Shown here piece by piece: positions 1 through 53,134 of a DNA stretch of 64,000 nucleotides. Below the pieces are notes generated by a model. The model was not told the origin of the DNA. It searched no databases and was given only the letters and a program-made list of their open reading frames with translations. A program made the translations under genes and the position numbers. The first letter of the stretch is position 1; every line of letters begins with the position of its first letter. The stretch spans positions 496,001 through 560,000 of the forward strand of contig JAPVLO010000380.1 of the NCBI GenBank assembly GCA_027257055.1, read 5' to 3'. The DNA is from Cephalopachus bancanus (lineage: Eukaryota; Chordata; Mammalia; Primates; Tarsiidae).

Positions 1-119
1 CTGTAGTTTCTACCACCTAGAGTGGATAAACCCTGTAAGTAATGAGACAGGACAGGTGCTCAAAAAGATATTGCTTCAGTAGTGGAACAAATTGAATTCT
101 ACAATAAATGCTGTTTTTA

Positions 120-462
<343 letters not shown>

Positions 463-899
463 GGAAGAAAAGAAACAGACCTTCTGGAATACTGATAATA
501 AATAAGACAATGTAAAAAAAGAGAAGACTTGGAAGGATCAAACTATTTCTAGATAAACTAGCTGCATTCAGGAATGTTTACAAAAATTTCCAGCACATAT
601 CAAGTTACAATTCATAATCACTGCCCTCCAATTAAAGATTACTATGCAAAAAAAACCTAAGAAAACCAAGCAGGGAGATGAAACTGAGGAGGAGTCTGGA
701 AGTTTCTCTAGGTGAGGAGACAGAGCTGAAAGATGAGGAAAACCTAGGCAGCTAAAGTTTACAAGACAGAATACTGGAGAGGAGAGAGCTGCACAGAAAG
801 AAAACTGGGGATCTGCAGAAGTTTCAAGGAAGTACCGATGAACACACATGCATGTGAGAAAACTACCGGAGGCCAGAAAAAGAACCATCTGAAAGGACT

Positions 900-1285
900 A
901 CTAAGGAGGTGGAGCCAGGAGGATCACTTGGACCTAGGAATCAAGACCAGCTTGAGCAATATAGTGAGACTCTCCTCTGTTTAAAAATCTAAAAATAGGC
1001 CGGGCTCGGTGGCTCAGCCTGTAATCCCAGCACTTTGGGAGGCCAAGGTGAGTGGATTGCCTGAGCCTGAGGGTTCGAGACCTGCCCAGGCAACTTGGTG
1101 AGACCTCGCCTCTACAATAAATAAAAAAAAATTAGCCGGGCATGGTAGCGCATGCCTGTAGTTCTGGCTACTTGGAAGGCTGAGGCGGGAGGATCACCTG
1201 AGCCCAGCAAGTTTAGGCTGCGGCGGCTGGGAGCGTGCCACTGCACTCCAGCCTGGGCGACAGAGTGAGACTCCAACTCAGAAAA
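900..1285 (+). repeat. Old Alu left-arm fragment (900-985) with a younger Alu (998-1285)
   Basis: The younger Alu (ggccgggctcggtggctcag) is flanked by aaatctaaaaata on both sides, showing insertion in the A tail of the older fragment. Confidence 0.9.
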
Positions 1286-1319
1286 AAAAAATCTAAAAAT
1301 AAAATAAAATATTTTTTAG

Positions 1320-1640
1320 ATTGGAAAATTTAGTTTAATTAAAAGTAAATTTGAGAGAGAGAAAGAGGAACTTCAACTTCCCAAGGTAGGGGAGGGGCCC
1401 CAAACCAGGAAACATGGCCTGTTCATAGCTCAAAGAACACATGACCATACCATAGCTTAGCAAGGCAATGGCCGCCATGGCCTGGCAGTGGCCATAAAAT
1501 AAATTTTGAAAGAAGAAAGAATAGTGCCCAGTGCTCACACAGTGCCAAGTCCCACCAGACAAAATGGAAAGCCTCATGGTCCAAAGATATTGGGTAAAAT
1601 ACACAGGAAGGTCTTGCCTCAGTCATGGGGAATGTTTCAC
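1320..1640 (-). repeat. LTR-like fragment, same family as 3236-3795
   Basis: Shares with 3365-3540 the block running from the tttaattaaaagtaaatt stretch through ggggaggggcc, tagctcaaagaacacatgacc and aaggcaatggc. It is shorter and more diverged. Orientation is inferred from the reverse-strand polyadenylation-like motif. Confidence 0.5.
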
Positions 1641-1699
1641 TCTAGACTAAGCTCTATCTTGATCCCACTTAGCAAATCTTAATAAGACAGAAGTAATTG

Positions 1700-1962
1700 T
1701 TTTCAAGTAATTTAACTGCCTCCCAGAACAAGCTCAAGAATCTAGGTGTACAGAGCTATTTAACATTCAACAAATTAAAATTTACAATATCTGGTATTCA
1801 ATAAGAAATTACCAGGCATGAGGGAAAATAGGCCCATAATATGGGGAAAAAATGAGTTAACTGAAAGCAACTCAGAACTGACACAGATGTAGGCTGTCAG
1901 ACAAAGACATTCAAAAAGTTATTAAAACTATATGCCACAAAAAGTTAAGTCCAAACTTGGGG
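1700..1962 (+). repeat. Old L1/HAL1 ORF1-type fragment
   Basis: aagaaattaccaggcatgag, ggcccataatatgggg and gacaaagacattcaaaaagt are typical of ORF1-region L1/HAL1 sequence. It continues after the Alu cluster at about 2795-3089. Confidence 0.5.
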
Positions 1963-2198
1963 ATTTTCTTTTCTTTTTCTTTTTTTCCTTCGAGTTGGAG
2001 TTTCACTCAGTCACCCAGGTAGGAATGCAGTGGCATGATCATAGCTACTGCAGCCTTGACCTTCTGGGTTCAGGCGATTCTTCTGCCTCAGCCTCCTTAG
2101 TAGTTAGGACTACAGGTGCGCATCACTATGTCTGGCTAATTTTTTTGATTTTTTTTTTTGTAGAGATGAGGTCTTGCTATGTTTCCCAGGCTGGGAAT
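1963..2198 (-). repeat. Old truncated Alu, antisense
   Basis: Starts at a T-rich tail and runs to ctatgtttcccaggctggg, where its 5' part is missing. Confidence 0.8.
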
Positions 2199-2205
2199 AT
2201 TTTTT

Positions 2206-2469
2206 ATATTTATTTATTTATTTTTTTCGAGTTGGAGTCTCACTCTGTCGCCCAGACTGGATGCAGTGCGCTACCCGGCCACCGCAACCTCGACCTTGGG
2301 TCCGGCGATCCTGCCAGCCTTAGTAGGAAATTTCAGGCATGCGCTACCAGCCCGGCTTTTTTTGATTATTGTAGAGATGAGGGCTCGCTGCCAGGCGGGT
2401 CTCAACCCGGGCTCAGGCAATCACTCACCTCACTCCCAAAAGCCGGGATTCAGGCTGAGCCCGAGCCCG
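2206..2469 (-). repeat. Alu, antisense, next to the truncated Alu
   Basis: cgagttggagtctcactctg to gctgagcccgagcccgc. Flanked by tgggaatatttttta on both sides (about 2191 and 2470), a target duplication. Confidence 0.85.
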
Positions 2470-2499
2470 CTGGGAATATTTTTTAAAGATAAAAATTGG

Positions 2500-2785
2500 G
2501 CTGGGCTCGGTGGCTGAGCCTGTAATCCCAGCACTTTGGGAGGCCGAGGCTAGTGGATTGCAGGCTCAAGACCAGCCCCGGCAATTTGGTGAGACCTCAT
2601 TTCTACAATAAATTTTTAAAAATTAGCTGGGTGTGGTAGTGCGTGCCTGTAGTTTTGGCTACTTGGAAGGCTGAGGTGGAAGGATCGCCAGAGCCTAGCA
2701 GGTCAAAGCTGGGGTGGCCGTGAGTGTGCCACTGCACACTCTAGCCTAGGTAACAGAGTGAGACACCAACAACCCCCAAAAAAAA
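2500..2785 (+). repeat. Alu
   Basis: gggctgggctcggtggctga to a short A tail; aaagataaa flanks both ends. Confidence 0.85.
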
Positions 2786-2794
2786 AGATAAACG

Positions 2795-3089
2795 ATGATC
2801 TTTTAGAGTTGAAGACTACAGTGCTAAAAATGAACTAAGCAGTGATTGGATGACTAGAAAATTAGATATTGCAGAAGAAAATAGTAATGAACTTGAAGAT
2901 ACAGCAATTAAAGATATACAAAATGAAAGAGTAACAGAAAATATTTTTTAAATGAAAAGGGCATCAGAGAGTTGTGGGAAAATCTCAAGCAGACCAATAA
3001 CACATAATTGGCATTTCTGAAAGAGAGAATGCCAATTACATTTTCTGTGAGTACAGAAAAAACATTTGAGGAAATAATGGTAGAAAATT
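2795..3089 (+). repeat. Old L1/HAL1 ORF1-type fragment, continuation
   Basis: A-rich sequence with ggatgactagaaaattagat and agagttgtgggaaaatctca, resembling L1 ORF1. It lies in line with 1700-1962 once the Alus between are removed. Confidence 0.5.
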
Positions 3090-3235
3090 TAAAATTCTCA
3101 CTCATAAGTGGACCCTGAACAGTCATCATACTATAAGGAAGGGATTGGGAGTCATGAGAAACTGCCAGGGGAGGGAGGGAGACACACCTCATCAATAAGC
3201 GTACCCAATCTCAAACCAGGTGAAGTGGGGACCAA
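3090..3235 (+). mobile_element. L1 3' UTR, left piece (resumes at 4660-4735)
   Basis: ctcataagtggaccctgaac and ctgccaggggagggaggg match the L1 3' UTR at 20585-20665. The matching end (caatgatcatttg...accctgaattgtatccc) is found at 4660-4735, so an LTR-like element and Alus have split it. Confidence 0.7.
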
Positions 3236-3795
3236 TAAATTGGAGATCATTTATGTTAGGGTCCGGATGGGAGGGTGAGGGCAGTGTGCTGGAGGGGTAA
3301 GGGGAGGTGCCGCATTGGTAACCCAGGGATCCGAGTAATGTAAAGAATTGTGAGACAAAAAAGAAAAGTTTATTTAAAAGTAAATTAGAGAGACAAAGAG
3401 AAAGGAGAGAGAAGATTCACCTCCCCAAGGTGGGGGAGGGGGCCAAAGCCAAGAAGCAGCCGACAGCTATAGCTCAAAGAGCACATGGCCACACCAGTCC
3501 TGTAAGGCAATGGCTGCTGGTTGCTTCTTGTTGAACCTTTTAACCATTCCCCTAGATGGGGAAAGATCATTAAGGAGATTGGGCGGTGGTCTGCTTCCAC
3601 ATCATCATGAAGGGGCAGGCAAGTGCCGGTACTGAGATCAGGTGATGGACAGCAGGCAGATGGGTGGGTTAGTCACATGACTGTTGCCATGGTGGGGTTT
3701 ATTTGGGTCAGGTAGGTCACAAAGGGTTGATTAGGTTAACTTGGGGAGTTTGGGCCCAGAGGGGTTTTTTCCTGCAAGAAACTTGTTAGACATTT
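3236..3795 (-). repeat. LTR-like element, antisense
   Basis: Read on the minus strand it shows an AATAAA-type signal (complement of tttattt near 3370), then TTTTGTCTCACAATTC and a C-rich U5-like end. A related copy lies at 1320-1640 (shared strings around caccttcccaaggtgggggagg and tagctcaaagagcacatg). It sits inside an L1 3' UTR that resumes near 4660. Family name not recognised. Confidence 0.55.
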
Positions 3796-3837
3796 GCAAT
3801 TCACAAATTCCTTGACCAAAGGTAGTCTATTATCACT

Positions 3838-4408
3838 TTTTTTTTTTTTTTTTGAGTTGGAGTCTCACTCTGTCGCCCAGACTGGAGTACAGTGGCCGTT
3901 CCCGGCCACCCTGCTGGGCTCCGGTGATCTTTCCGCCTCAGCCTTCCAAGTAGCCGGAATTACAGGCATGCGCTACCACACCCAGCTGATTTTTTTTTTT
4001 TTTTTGAGTTGGAGTCTCACTCTGTCACCCAGACTGGAGTGCAGTGGCCGCTCCCGGCCACCGCAGCCTCGACCTGCTGGGCTCCGGCGATCCTTCCGCC
4101 TCAGCCTTCCGAGTAGCCGGAATTACAGACATGTGCTACCATGCCCAGCTGATTTTTTGATTTATTGTAGAGATGAGGTCTCACTGCCCAGGCGGGTCTC
4201 GAACCCGCGGGCTCAGGCAATCCACTCACCTCAGCCTCCCAAAGGCGCGGGATTACAGGCTGAGCCACCGAGCCCGGCTTGATTTTTTGATTTATTGTAG
4301 AGATGAGGTCTCTTTGCCCAGGCAGGTTTCGAACCCGCGGGCTCAGGCAATCCACTCACCTCAGCCTCCCAAAGGTATGGGATTACAGGCTGAGCCACCG
4401 AGCCTGGC
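3838..4408 (-). repeat. Alu split at its A-rich linker by a second Alu
   Basis: The outer Alu's right arm (3838-3988) and left arm (4279-4408) are separated by a full inner antisense Alu (about 4000-4278). The outer target duplication tattatcactttt is present on both sides. The break is at gctgattttttga, the linker between arms. Confidence 0.9.
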
Positions 4409-4941
4409 TATTATCACTTTTATGACTTTGGCCAGCCAAAGGGTGATCTTTGATCTTTGACCTTGATAAGTAACCTAAAAGTTTACTAGAGATTATTATG
4501 CTAAACTATGAATTGAAAGGTTGAGCTGTCCTGGTCTTGCATCTAAAGGAGATTTGCCTGGGGGGAGGAGGATGGGATAGACTGTTGCTTGTCCTGCAGT
4601 AGAATGTTTTTTCTAATGGTTATGCTGAGGCAAAAAGACTAAACCCTTTCAATAGGTACCTTTCAATTTTAGCTACACAATGATCATTTGTCTACCTAAC
4701 CCTGAATTGTATCCCTTTTAAAATAAAATAAAAAAATGTTTGAAATTCGAGGAAAGCCATAAATCCACATATCCAAGAAGTTCAATGAACTTCAGATCCA
4801 ACTCACATCTTATTCAACTCTTCAAAGTCGGTGATAAAGTCTTAAAATCAAACAGAGAAAATAGGCATACTATTACAAAGAACAAAAATAAGAAAAAAGT
4901 GTATTTCTTATAGGAAATTATGTAAAACAGAAGAGTGGGAC

Positions 4942-5230
4942 TTTTTTTTGTGTTTGTGTTGGAGTCTCACTCTGTCGCCCAGACTGGAGTGCAGTGGCTG
5001 CTCCCGGCCACCGCAGCCTCGACCTGCTGGGCTCCGGCAATCCTTCTGCCTCAGCCTTCCAAGTAGCTGGAATTACAGTCATGCGCTACCATGCCTGGCT
5101 GATTTTTTGATTTTATTGTAGAGATGAGGTCTCACTGCCCAGGCAGGTTTTGAACCCGCGGGCTCAGGCAATCCACTCACCTCAGCCTCCCAAACGCGCG
5201 GGATTACAGGCTGAGTCACCGAGCCCAGCT
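4942..5230 (-). repeat. Alu, antisense
   Basis: Full length; perfect target duplication agagtgggac at 4932-4941 and 5231-5240. The solo LTR begins 39 bp further on. Confidence 0.9.
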
Positions 5231-5268
5231 AGAGTGGGACATTTTTAAATTCTGGGGGAAAAAAGCAC

Positions 5269-5851
5269 TGTGGCAGGATGTGGCAAATGGTCAAATATAT
5301 TTCTTGTATGATTGAGTGAATAAACACAGAAACATGTAGCTGGTTCAGGATCAGTATTTGGCCTCATGGCAATCACTAGCCCATGGCAGGAAAGGAGTTG
5401 ATAGCAGTTAAAGGTATTTCCTTTTGAAAGGCAAGTTGCAACTTTAAAGATCCGCCCTGGCGCCAGGCAGGTTTTGTTTGGGAAAGGCCAAATGACCCAA
5501 AGACTAGCCATTTAATGGATATGCAAAAAGAGTGACTAATTCACAGACTTATCCAAAAACCCCCCTTCTGAAGTTGACAGTTTACAAGCCTGGAGTTCCT
5601 GGAAACCATTTGTTCTTTGAAAAATCTGATTTTGCTGAGTACAACCTTGTAAGATTCCAAAGGAAATATGTAATCACTCAACACGACCCCCCTCCCTTAC
5701 CTAAACAAGGGTATAAGATCCCAGGTCTCCTGTTCTGGGGCGCTCAAGTTGGACACATTAAATTCTGGGGCCCACTGTGCTAGCCAGCGTAATAAAGTGC
5801 TACTTCCTATAATAGTCTCTGTGTCACGATCTCTCTATTTTTCCTGCTATA
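5269..5851 (+). repeat. Solo LTR of an ERV1-type endogenous retrovirus
   Basis: 583-bp LTR with ends TGTGGCAGGA and TCCTGCTATA (inverted repeats with two transitions), flanked by a perfect 4-bp duplication GCAC at 5265-5268 and 5852-5855. It carries a TATA-like GTATAAGA at 5711 and a polyadenylation signal AATAAAG at 5791-5797. No internal viral sequence or second LTR is present. The 4-bp duplication fits the ERV1 class. Confidence 0.8.
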
Positions 5852-5879
5852 GCACTGTCAATCTAAAAAAGCATACCCA

Positions 5880-7070
5880 GTGAAAACATATTCCCAAAAC
5901 CAAAGGTGAAATGAACACTTTTTCAGACATACAAGAAAGAACTGAGAGAATTCATCACAAGCTGACTCACACTACTAGAGAATGTCATAGGAAGTCCCTC
6001 AGTGAGAAGGAAAATGATATCAGACGGCAATTAGGATGAACATGTAGAATGAAGAGCACATTTTGATAACTATAAGTGTATTTTTTCTCATTAATTAAAT
6101 ATCTTTAAAATGAAAAAAAAAGGAAAATGGACAGTTTAAACAAAACTATTAGGTTGTGACAACAGAATTAAATTAAGAACCAATAGCAGAATAAACTCTG
6201 GAAAATACACATTTGTAAACTAAATATCTCAATTTTAAGTAACTCATAAATCAAAGAAGAAATGAAAAAATAAATCAGGAAATGTTCTGAGCTGAATGAA
6301 AATAAAAACACAACACATCAGAATTTGTGCTAAAGCAGGAGTTAGGAGGTAATTTATATAGTACAATCCTATATTAGAATTAAAGAAAAGTCTTTACTCA
6401 ATCACCTCAATTTTCAATTTAAGAGACTAGAAAAAGAGTAGCAAAATAAATTCAAAGTAAGAGAGGAAATAAGAAGCGAGCAGAAATCAGTGAAATAGAA
6501 AACAGAGAAAAATCAAATAAGCAAAAATATGATTGCTTGAGAAGTTCAATAAAATTGATAAGCCAATAGCCAGACAAAGAAGAAAAAAAGAGAGAGGGTA
6601 CAAATTAGCAAGGTAAGAAATGAGAGCTGTAACATTACCTAAGATTCTACAGGTAGTACAAGAATAATGCAGAGATACGATGAACAACATTATACCAATA
6701 AATCTGACAACTTAAATGAATGAACATAGCAGTCATTCAGAACAACCAAAAAGTGGAAACAACCAAATGTTCACCAGCTGATGAATGGATAAATAAAATG
6801 TGATATACACATACAATGGCAACATTCGGCAATAAAAAGGAGTGCATTTCATTCCTTTTTATTGTAGCTCCAGGTTACAAGATGGTTGCACTTTGAAAAC
6901 ATTATGCTAAGACAGAAATGTGAAGAACCAGAAGATCAGAAGCAAGGAGGGGTAGGAAGGAGTGATTACAGAGGGACATGATGATACTTTGGGGGATAAT
7001 GTGTATGTTCATTATCTCAATTATGGTGGTTTCACATAGGTATGTGTGCCAAAACTCATCAAATTGTGCC
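5880..7070 (+). repeat. Old L1 remnants
   Basis: A-rich plus strand with ORF1-end text (cagacatacaagaaagaact), ORF2 text (gaaaaatcaaataagcaaaa) and an L1 3' end (gatgatactttgggggataa). Highly diverged, all frames broken. From 7071 to about 7706 I see nothing recognisable. Confidence 0.6.
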
Positions 7071-7706
7071 CTGCTTTTTTTTTTTGGTGGAAAATATTCT
7101 TGTCTTTATTTAGTATTAATCCAAGCCACCATCCCACCAGACTGTGGGAAATTCAATATTATCCAGTTCTGGTTGGCCCCTCTTCCCTGAGGGCTGCACT
7201 GGAATCTAGGAGACTTACACAGTGTCCCCCAAACAAGCAAGACCCTACCCCTGCCTCTGGGGCAGCTGCACTCCCAACCTGCACCCTGATCTCCTTCCCA
7301 AGTCCCTAATTCAGAATTCAGTCCTCAGCTTCCAGCCATGAGATTTGGCCTCTGAAGTGAATCACTGGTCTCCTTTTACCAAACAGGTTTCATAAAAGAT
7401 GCTGAAGAACTGAAAAATTCCTCCTGACTCTAGCAAGGTCTTATCTCCCAGCTGTTCCTCTCTATCCCAGATGCATCTAAAATAAAGCTAGAGCTCAGTG
7501 GCTCCAGACTTGCAGTCCTTAAATCCTGTTCCCTAACACACTCGTTTCCCCACAGCGTCAGAATCTGATCAGTGCCTAAAATACCTGCACAAGGTGAACT
7601 CTGTCTGACCACCCCAATCTAACCTATAAATCTTTCAGCTCCTGGATCCCTACAGAACATTCTGGAAATATTTGCCCATTGCAACATCTTAATAAAAACT
7701 TTAGCT

Positions 7707-8060
<354 letters not shown>

Positions 8061-8216
8061 CAAAAAAACTTAAGCTAATGGTGTTTGAATGTTTTTCCTC
8101 CTTCTTCCACAATTTATAGGTGATATTCCTTCTAAGCTCGGAAACATAAGTGTTCTTCCCATGAGGAAATCAGTCTCACTAGGGACCCAAGGACATCCCC
8201 TAACAAGTAAGGGTGT

Positions 8217-8982
8217 CTTCTCAAAAGATACATGAAAAAATGCTCAGCCTCACCAGTCATCAAAGAAATGCAAATTAAAACCACACTGAGATACGTCCTA
8301 ACTCCAGTCAGAATGGCCATCATCAATAAATTAAAAAATAACAGATGCTGGAGAGGATGCGGGGAAAAGGGAACACTTCTACACTGCTGGTGGGAGTGTA
8401 AACTAGTACAACCTCTGTGGAAAACAGTTTGGTGATTCCTAAAAGATCTAAAAATCAGCCTTCCATACAACCCCACAATCCCCCTACTGGGAATATACCT
8501 GGAGGAACTCAAATCACTATGAAAAAGATACCTGCACACGTATGTTTATCGCAGCATTGTTCACAATAGCAAAAATATGGAACCAACTGTGCTGCCCATT
8601 GAAAGAGGACTGGGTTTTTAAAAAGTAGTACATATACACAACGGAATCTTACGCAGCCACAAAGAAGGAAAAAATTCTGAACTTCACAGCAACCTGGATG
8701 GACTTAGAATTTATAATACTGAGTGACCTATCACAGAAACAAAAAACTGAGTATCACATGTTCTCACTTATAAGTGAACCTTGAACAATTATCGTAATAT
8801 CATAAGAAAAGGATTGGCAGTAGTGGGAAACTGCCGGGGAGGGCCGGGGAGGGATTGGCAGTATTGAGAATCTGCTCGAGATGGAGCGGGGCACACCTCA
8901 TCAACAAGGGTACATGCATAATGAACATTTGTATCCCTAACCCTGAATTGTACCCCACATCTTTAAAATTAAAAAAAAAGTA
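8217..8982 (+). mobile_element. 5'-truncated L1 (ORF2 C-terminus and 3' UTR)
   Basis: Contains the end of ORF2 ([20 protein letters not shown], then [10 protein letters not shown]) followed by frame breaks and the 3' UTR ending accctgaattgtaccccaca with an A-rich tail. The G-rich 3' UTR module is present twice in tandem (about 8813-8895). No clear target duplication. Confidence 0.85.
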
Positions 8983-9157
8983 ACATTTCAGGGTAGCCTT
9001 GTAGGAGGATAGACCCTAGTCACACTACACCCACCCAACCCGCCGTGTCTCCCTGTGACCCCATAGGCTAATTCAGCCTAAGAGGCACTTCCCACAGGCT
9101 GCCAGATCTCAGGGCCAGAGTATAGGTCAAGAGAAAGTTTGATTCAGAGACTATCCT

Positions 9158-49975
<40,818 letters not shown>

Positions 49976-51222
49976 CTATGAACAGAAGTTATGACATGGC
50001 TTAGCCCATGCTAACTGACTTGTAAAACTACTTTTTGACTTGATGTTCATCTACTTTTACTTCCATGATGGGAAAGAAAGAAATCTATAAAATATTAAAG
50101 GGATCTGTAGGGGTATTTTCAGGACCTTATAAGTATGGGATATATTGTGGGGGAAGATACAGGTTCAGAGGTTCAAACAGAATAGCAAATGGACTCACAA
50201 ACTGCATAAAAAGAAACAGTTTAAGAAATGATTAATCTAATTATAAAGACATGATTGATGTCTTCAATATTTGTAGCACTACGAACAGCAGAAGGAACAG
50301 ATTTTTGCCTATTTTTACTCTGTGGAACTCCTCAGAAAAAAGGTGAAAACCATGTAGTAACAGGAAGTTTTCCTTTTAGATTTGCACTTGAAAGAAAGAT
50401 TCTCAAAAATTCTAAAGTACTGTTGAGGATGTAATAAACTTCCTCTCTTTGTTAGGATGTAAAGCTAGATGACAACTTGAAGATATTACATAGAAATTTC
50501 AAGTATTATGTGAGTAGATGAACAAAATTTCAATGCCAAAATTGTGTGATTTGTTCAACTTTATTTTCTCACTCAAAATCTCCTTCCAAATGGAGATGGA
50601 ATGAGGAAGACTAAGACTTGGTCTTCTGGTTGAGATGGAATAGGTTATAGTAGGTCAAGTCCCTGCTATAACATCTAGAAACAGTCAGGTAAATTGTAAA
50701 CATTATATTCCACAAGACATCAGAGAGCTATGAAAAGCAGGATCATGAGATGGACTATAAAATCCCAGAGAGGGGAGGAGATAATTTTTCAGAGATGAGA
50801 AGTGTAGATGACTATAATTGTTAATTTTTGTGGAGGCATTTGCTCATTCAGTGTTTTGGACAATTCTAGGCATAGGCTGAGAAATAGGACCTGAGCCATT
50901 CAGAAGTTCAGATTTTACAATTAATCTTATAATTAAAATTAAAAGATTTATAATTTAACACTTCTTTTGTAAAAATTTCTTTATTTCTACACCTAGATAC
51001 ATTACAACTGTTGAAAATCAAATACAGAGGGAAAAATCTTAAAGTATCTCTGGAGAAAAAAAGCCTATCTTTAAACAAGCAGTATTAAATTTGACAGATG
51101 ACATCTACAGAAATAAAAGAATCCTAGAAACAATGGGATGGCAACTCTAAAGTTCAAAAAGAAAACAATTAAGCTTAGAATTGTATACCCAATGAAAACA
51201 TCTTTTGAAAGTTGATGTACTG

Positions 51223-51522
51223 GCAGGGCATGGTGGCTCATACCTATAATCTCAGCACTTTGGGAGGCCTTGAGGTGAGAGGGGTGCCTGAGCCCCTGGG
51301 GTTCGAGACCAACTTGGGCAACTTGATGAGACCTCGTCTCTACAATAAATAAAAAAATTAGCAGGGCATGGTGGTGCACGCCTGTGGTTCCAGCTACTTG
51401 GAAGGCTAAGGTGGGAGGATCACCTAGCCCAGTAGGTCGAAACTGCAGTGGCCAGGAGCATGCCACTGCACTCCAGCCTGAACAACAGAGTGAGATTTCC
51501 ACTCAAAAATAAATAAATAAAA
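51223..51522 (+). repeat. Alu
   Basis: gcagggcatggtggctcata with (AAAT)n tail; flanks ttgatgtact and ttaatgtact. 49980-51220 upstream of exon 1 shows no promoter or repeat I recognise. Confidence 0.88.
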
Positions 51523-51524
51523 TA

Positions 51525-52140
51525 AAATTAATGTACTTATTCACAATAACCAAGAAATAGAATCAACCTGTGTCCATCAATAGATGAATGGGTGAAAAAA
51601 AAAGTGATATGTATACATAATACAATACTACTATTCAGCCATAAAAAAGAACAAAAGGAATCTTGTCATTCACAGCAAGGTGGATGAGCCTGGAGGACAT
51701 TACACTAAGTGAAATAAGCCAGGAACAGAAAGATAAGTACCGTGTTCTCACTCACATGTGGAAGGTAAAAAATTTGATCTTATAGAAGTAAAGAGTAGAG
51801 TAGTGATTACTAGAAGCTAGGAGGAGTGAGGGAAAGATGAAGTTATAGAAAGGATGGTTAGAGGATAAAAACTTACAGCTAGAAGGAATTGTAGAAGGAA
51901 TGGGTTCTTTTGCTCCATAGCACTATAGGGTGACTATAGTTAATATAACTTATTGTATATTTCAAAATACCTAGAAAAGAGTATTTTAAGTGTTCCCAAC
52001 ACAAAAAATGATAAATTTTTGAGGCTACTGATATACTAATTACCCTGATTTGGCTACCACACATTGTATGTATCACATTATCACTCTTTATCCCATAAAT
52101 ATGTAAAATTATTGTGTCAATTAAAATTAAAAGAAAAATG
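51525..52140 (+). repeat. Old L1 3' end
   Basis: gtccatcaatagatgaatgg, tattcagccataaaaaagaa, aggacattacactaagtgaa and a 3' UTR block shared with 43386-43705. Truncated at its 5' side by an Alu. Confidence 0.7.
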
Positions 52141-52220
52141 TTAGAATAATCTGTTCCTTGAAAGTGTTGTAGAACTTGTCTATAAAGCCATCTAGGCTTG
52201 GAGTCTTTCTTATGTGTATA

Positions 52221-52801
52221 CTGGGGTGCCAAAAATATATATATATACATTTTAAGAGCTGTTATCTATGTATTCCTTTTAGAAGTTAAACTCAAATACA
52301 GTAACAATGTGTAGTATGATGTTTGCTCAAAAGATGGTGTTGATCAAATGAATGCTAGTGTCACCATGCGACAGGCAGAACTGTCAAAGAAAATGGCAGA
52401 AGCATGGTTGTCATTGGAGGAGCAGAAGACAATTTTGAAGTGGTATTTGAAATTTGAGAATGTCATAAATGTACAACAATGGAGGCATGAGTATGCAACA
52501 GAACCTCCACACACCTCACAATTGCATGCGTTCTAAATAAGCTTGAGATGAATGGTATTGTGTGTGATGTCCACAAGGAAAGATCTGGAAGACCTCACAA
52601 ACCAACAAGTCCTGCAGTAGTTTGCCCTAAACAGAAGTGTCTGGACGCTGACTACCACTCTGAGCACCTCTTGTAATTGCAGAAGTCAAATGTAACTTGT
52701 ATTCATTTTTTGTTACTGGTATTTATTATTACAATTTTAATACAGTTTTTTCCTTTCTTAACTTGTGAAAAAAATTGTGTATACATTTTTTGGGCACCCT
52801 C
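52221..52801 (+). mobile_element. Internally deleted Tc1/mariner element with transposase remnant
   Basis: Ends CTGGGGTGCC and GGGCACCCTC, inner end motif gtgtatacattttttggg, flanked by the TA target duplication (52219-52220, 52802-52803). A remnant frame from 52348 (QKTILKWYLKFENVINVQQW, then EYATEPPHT) matches the N-terminal helix-turn-helix of mariner transposases (ATEPPT motif). The frame then breaks, and the catalytic DDD region is absent; the element is about 580 bp against roughly 1.3 kb for a complete one. It cannot make transposase. Confidence 0.75.
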
Positions 52802-52978
52802 TATATATATGAACTATAACATGCATATAAAAAATGCAAAGAATGTAAATGTTCAGCTTACTGGTTTGTTGGAAGCACATTACCCATAATTGCTATTAAG
52901 AAAATTGTGCTGGGGTGACGGAACTGTTTTAAATGCTGATTGTTGTATATGTCTGTATGCTTTTGTCAAAACTTGCAT

Positions 52979-53134
52979 AGCTGGGAGTGGTGGCATGTGC
53001 CTACAGTTGCAGCTATTTGGAAGGATGAGGCGGAAGACTAGCCTGAGCTCAGCAGGTCGAGGCTGCAGTGACTGTGTTTGCCACTGCACTCCAGCCTGGG
53101 CAACAGAGTGAGATTTCAACTCACGTTTAAAAAA
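52979..53134 (+). repeat. Free right Alu monomer
   Basis: agctgggagtggtggcatgt to an A tail, right arm only; aaaacttgca flanks both ends, so it inserted as a monomer. Confidence 0.82.

Noticed and set aside
1932..2517. Open frames of 100-180 codons over antisense Alus (also 3794-4460, 24040-24390, 35249-35653)
   Set aside because: They translate Alu consensus ([14 protein letters not shown] and similar). These are known Alu artefacts and not genes.
8700..9157. Polyadenylation signal for VINAC1
   Set aside because: No clear AATAAA on the minus strand between the stop and the L1 at 8982; the gene's 3' end stays undefined.
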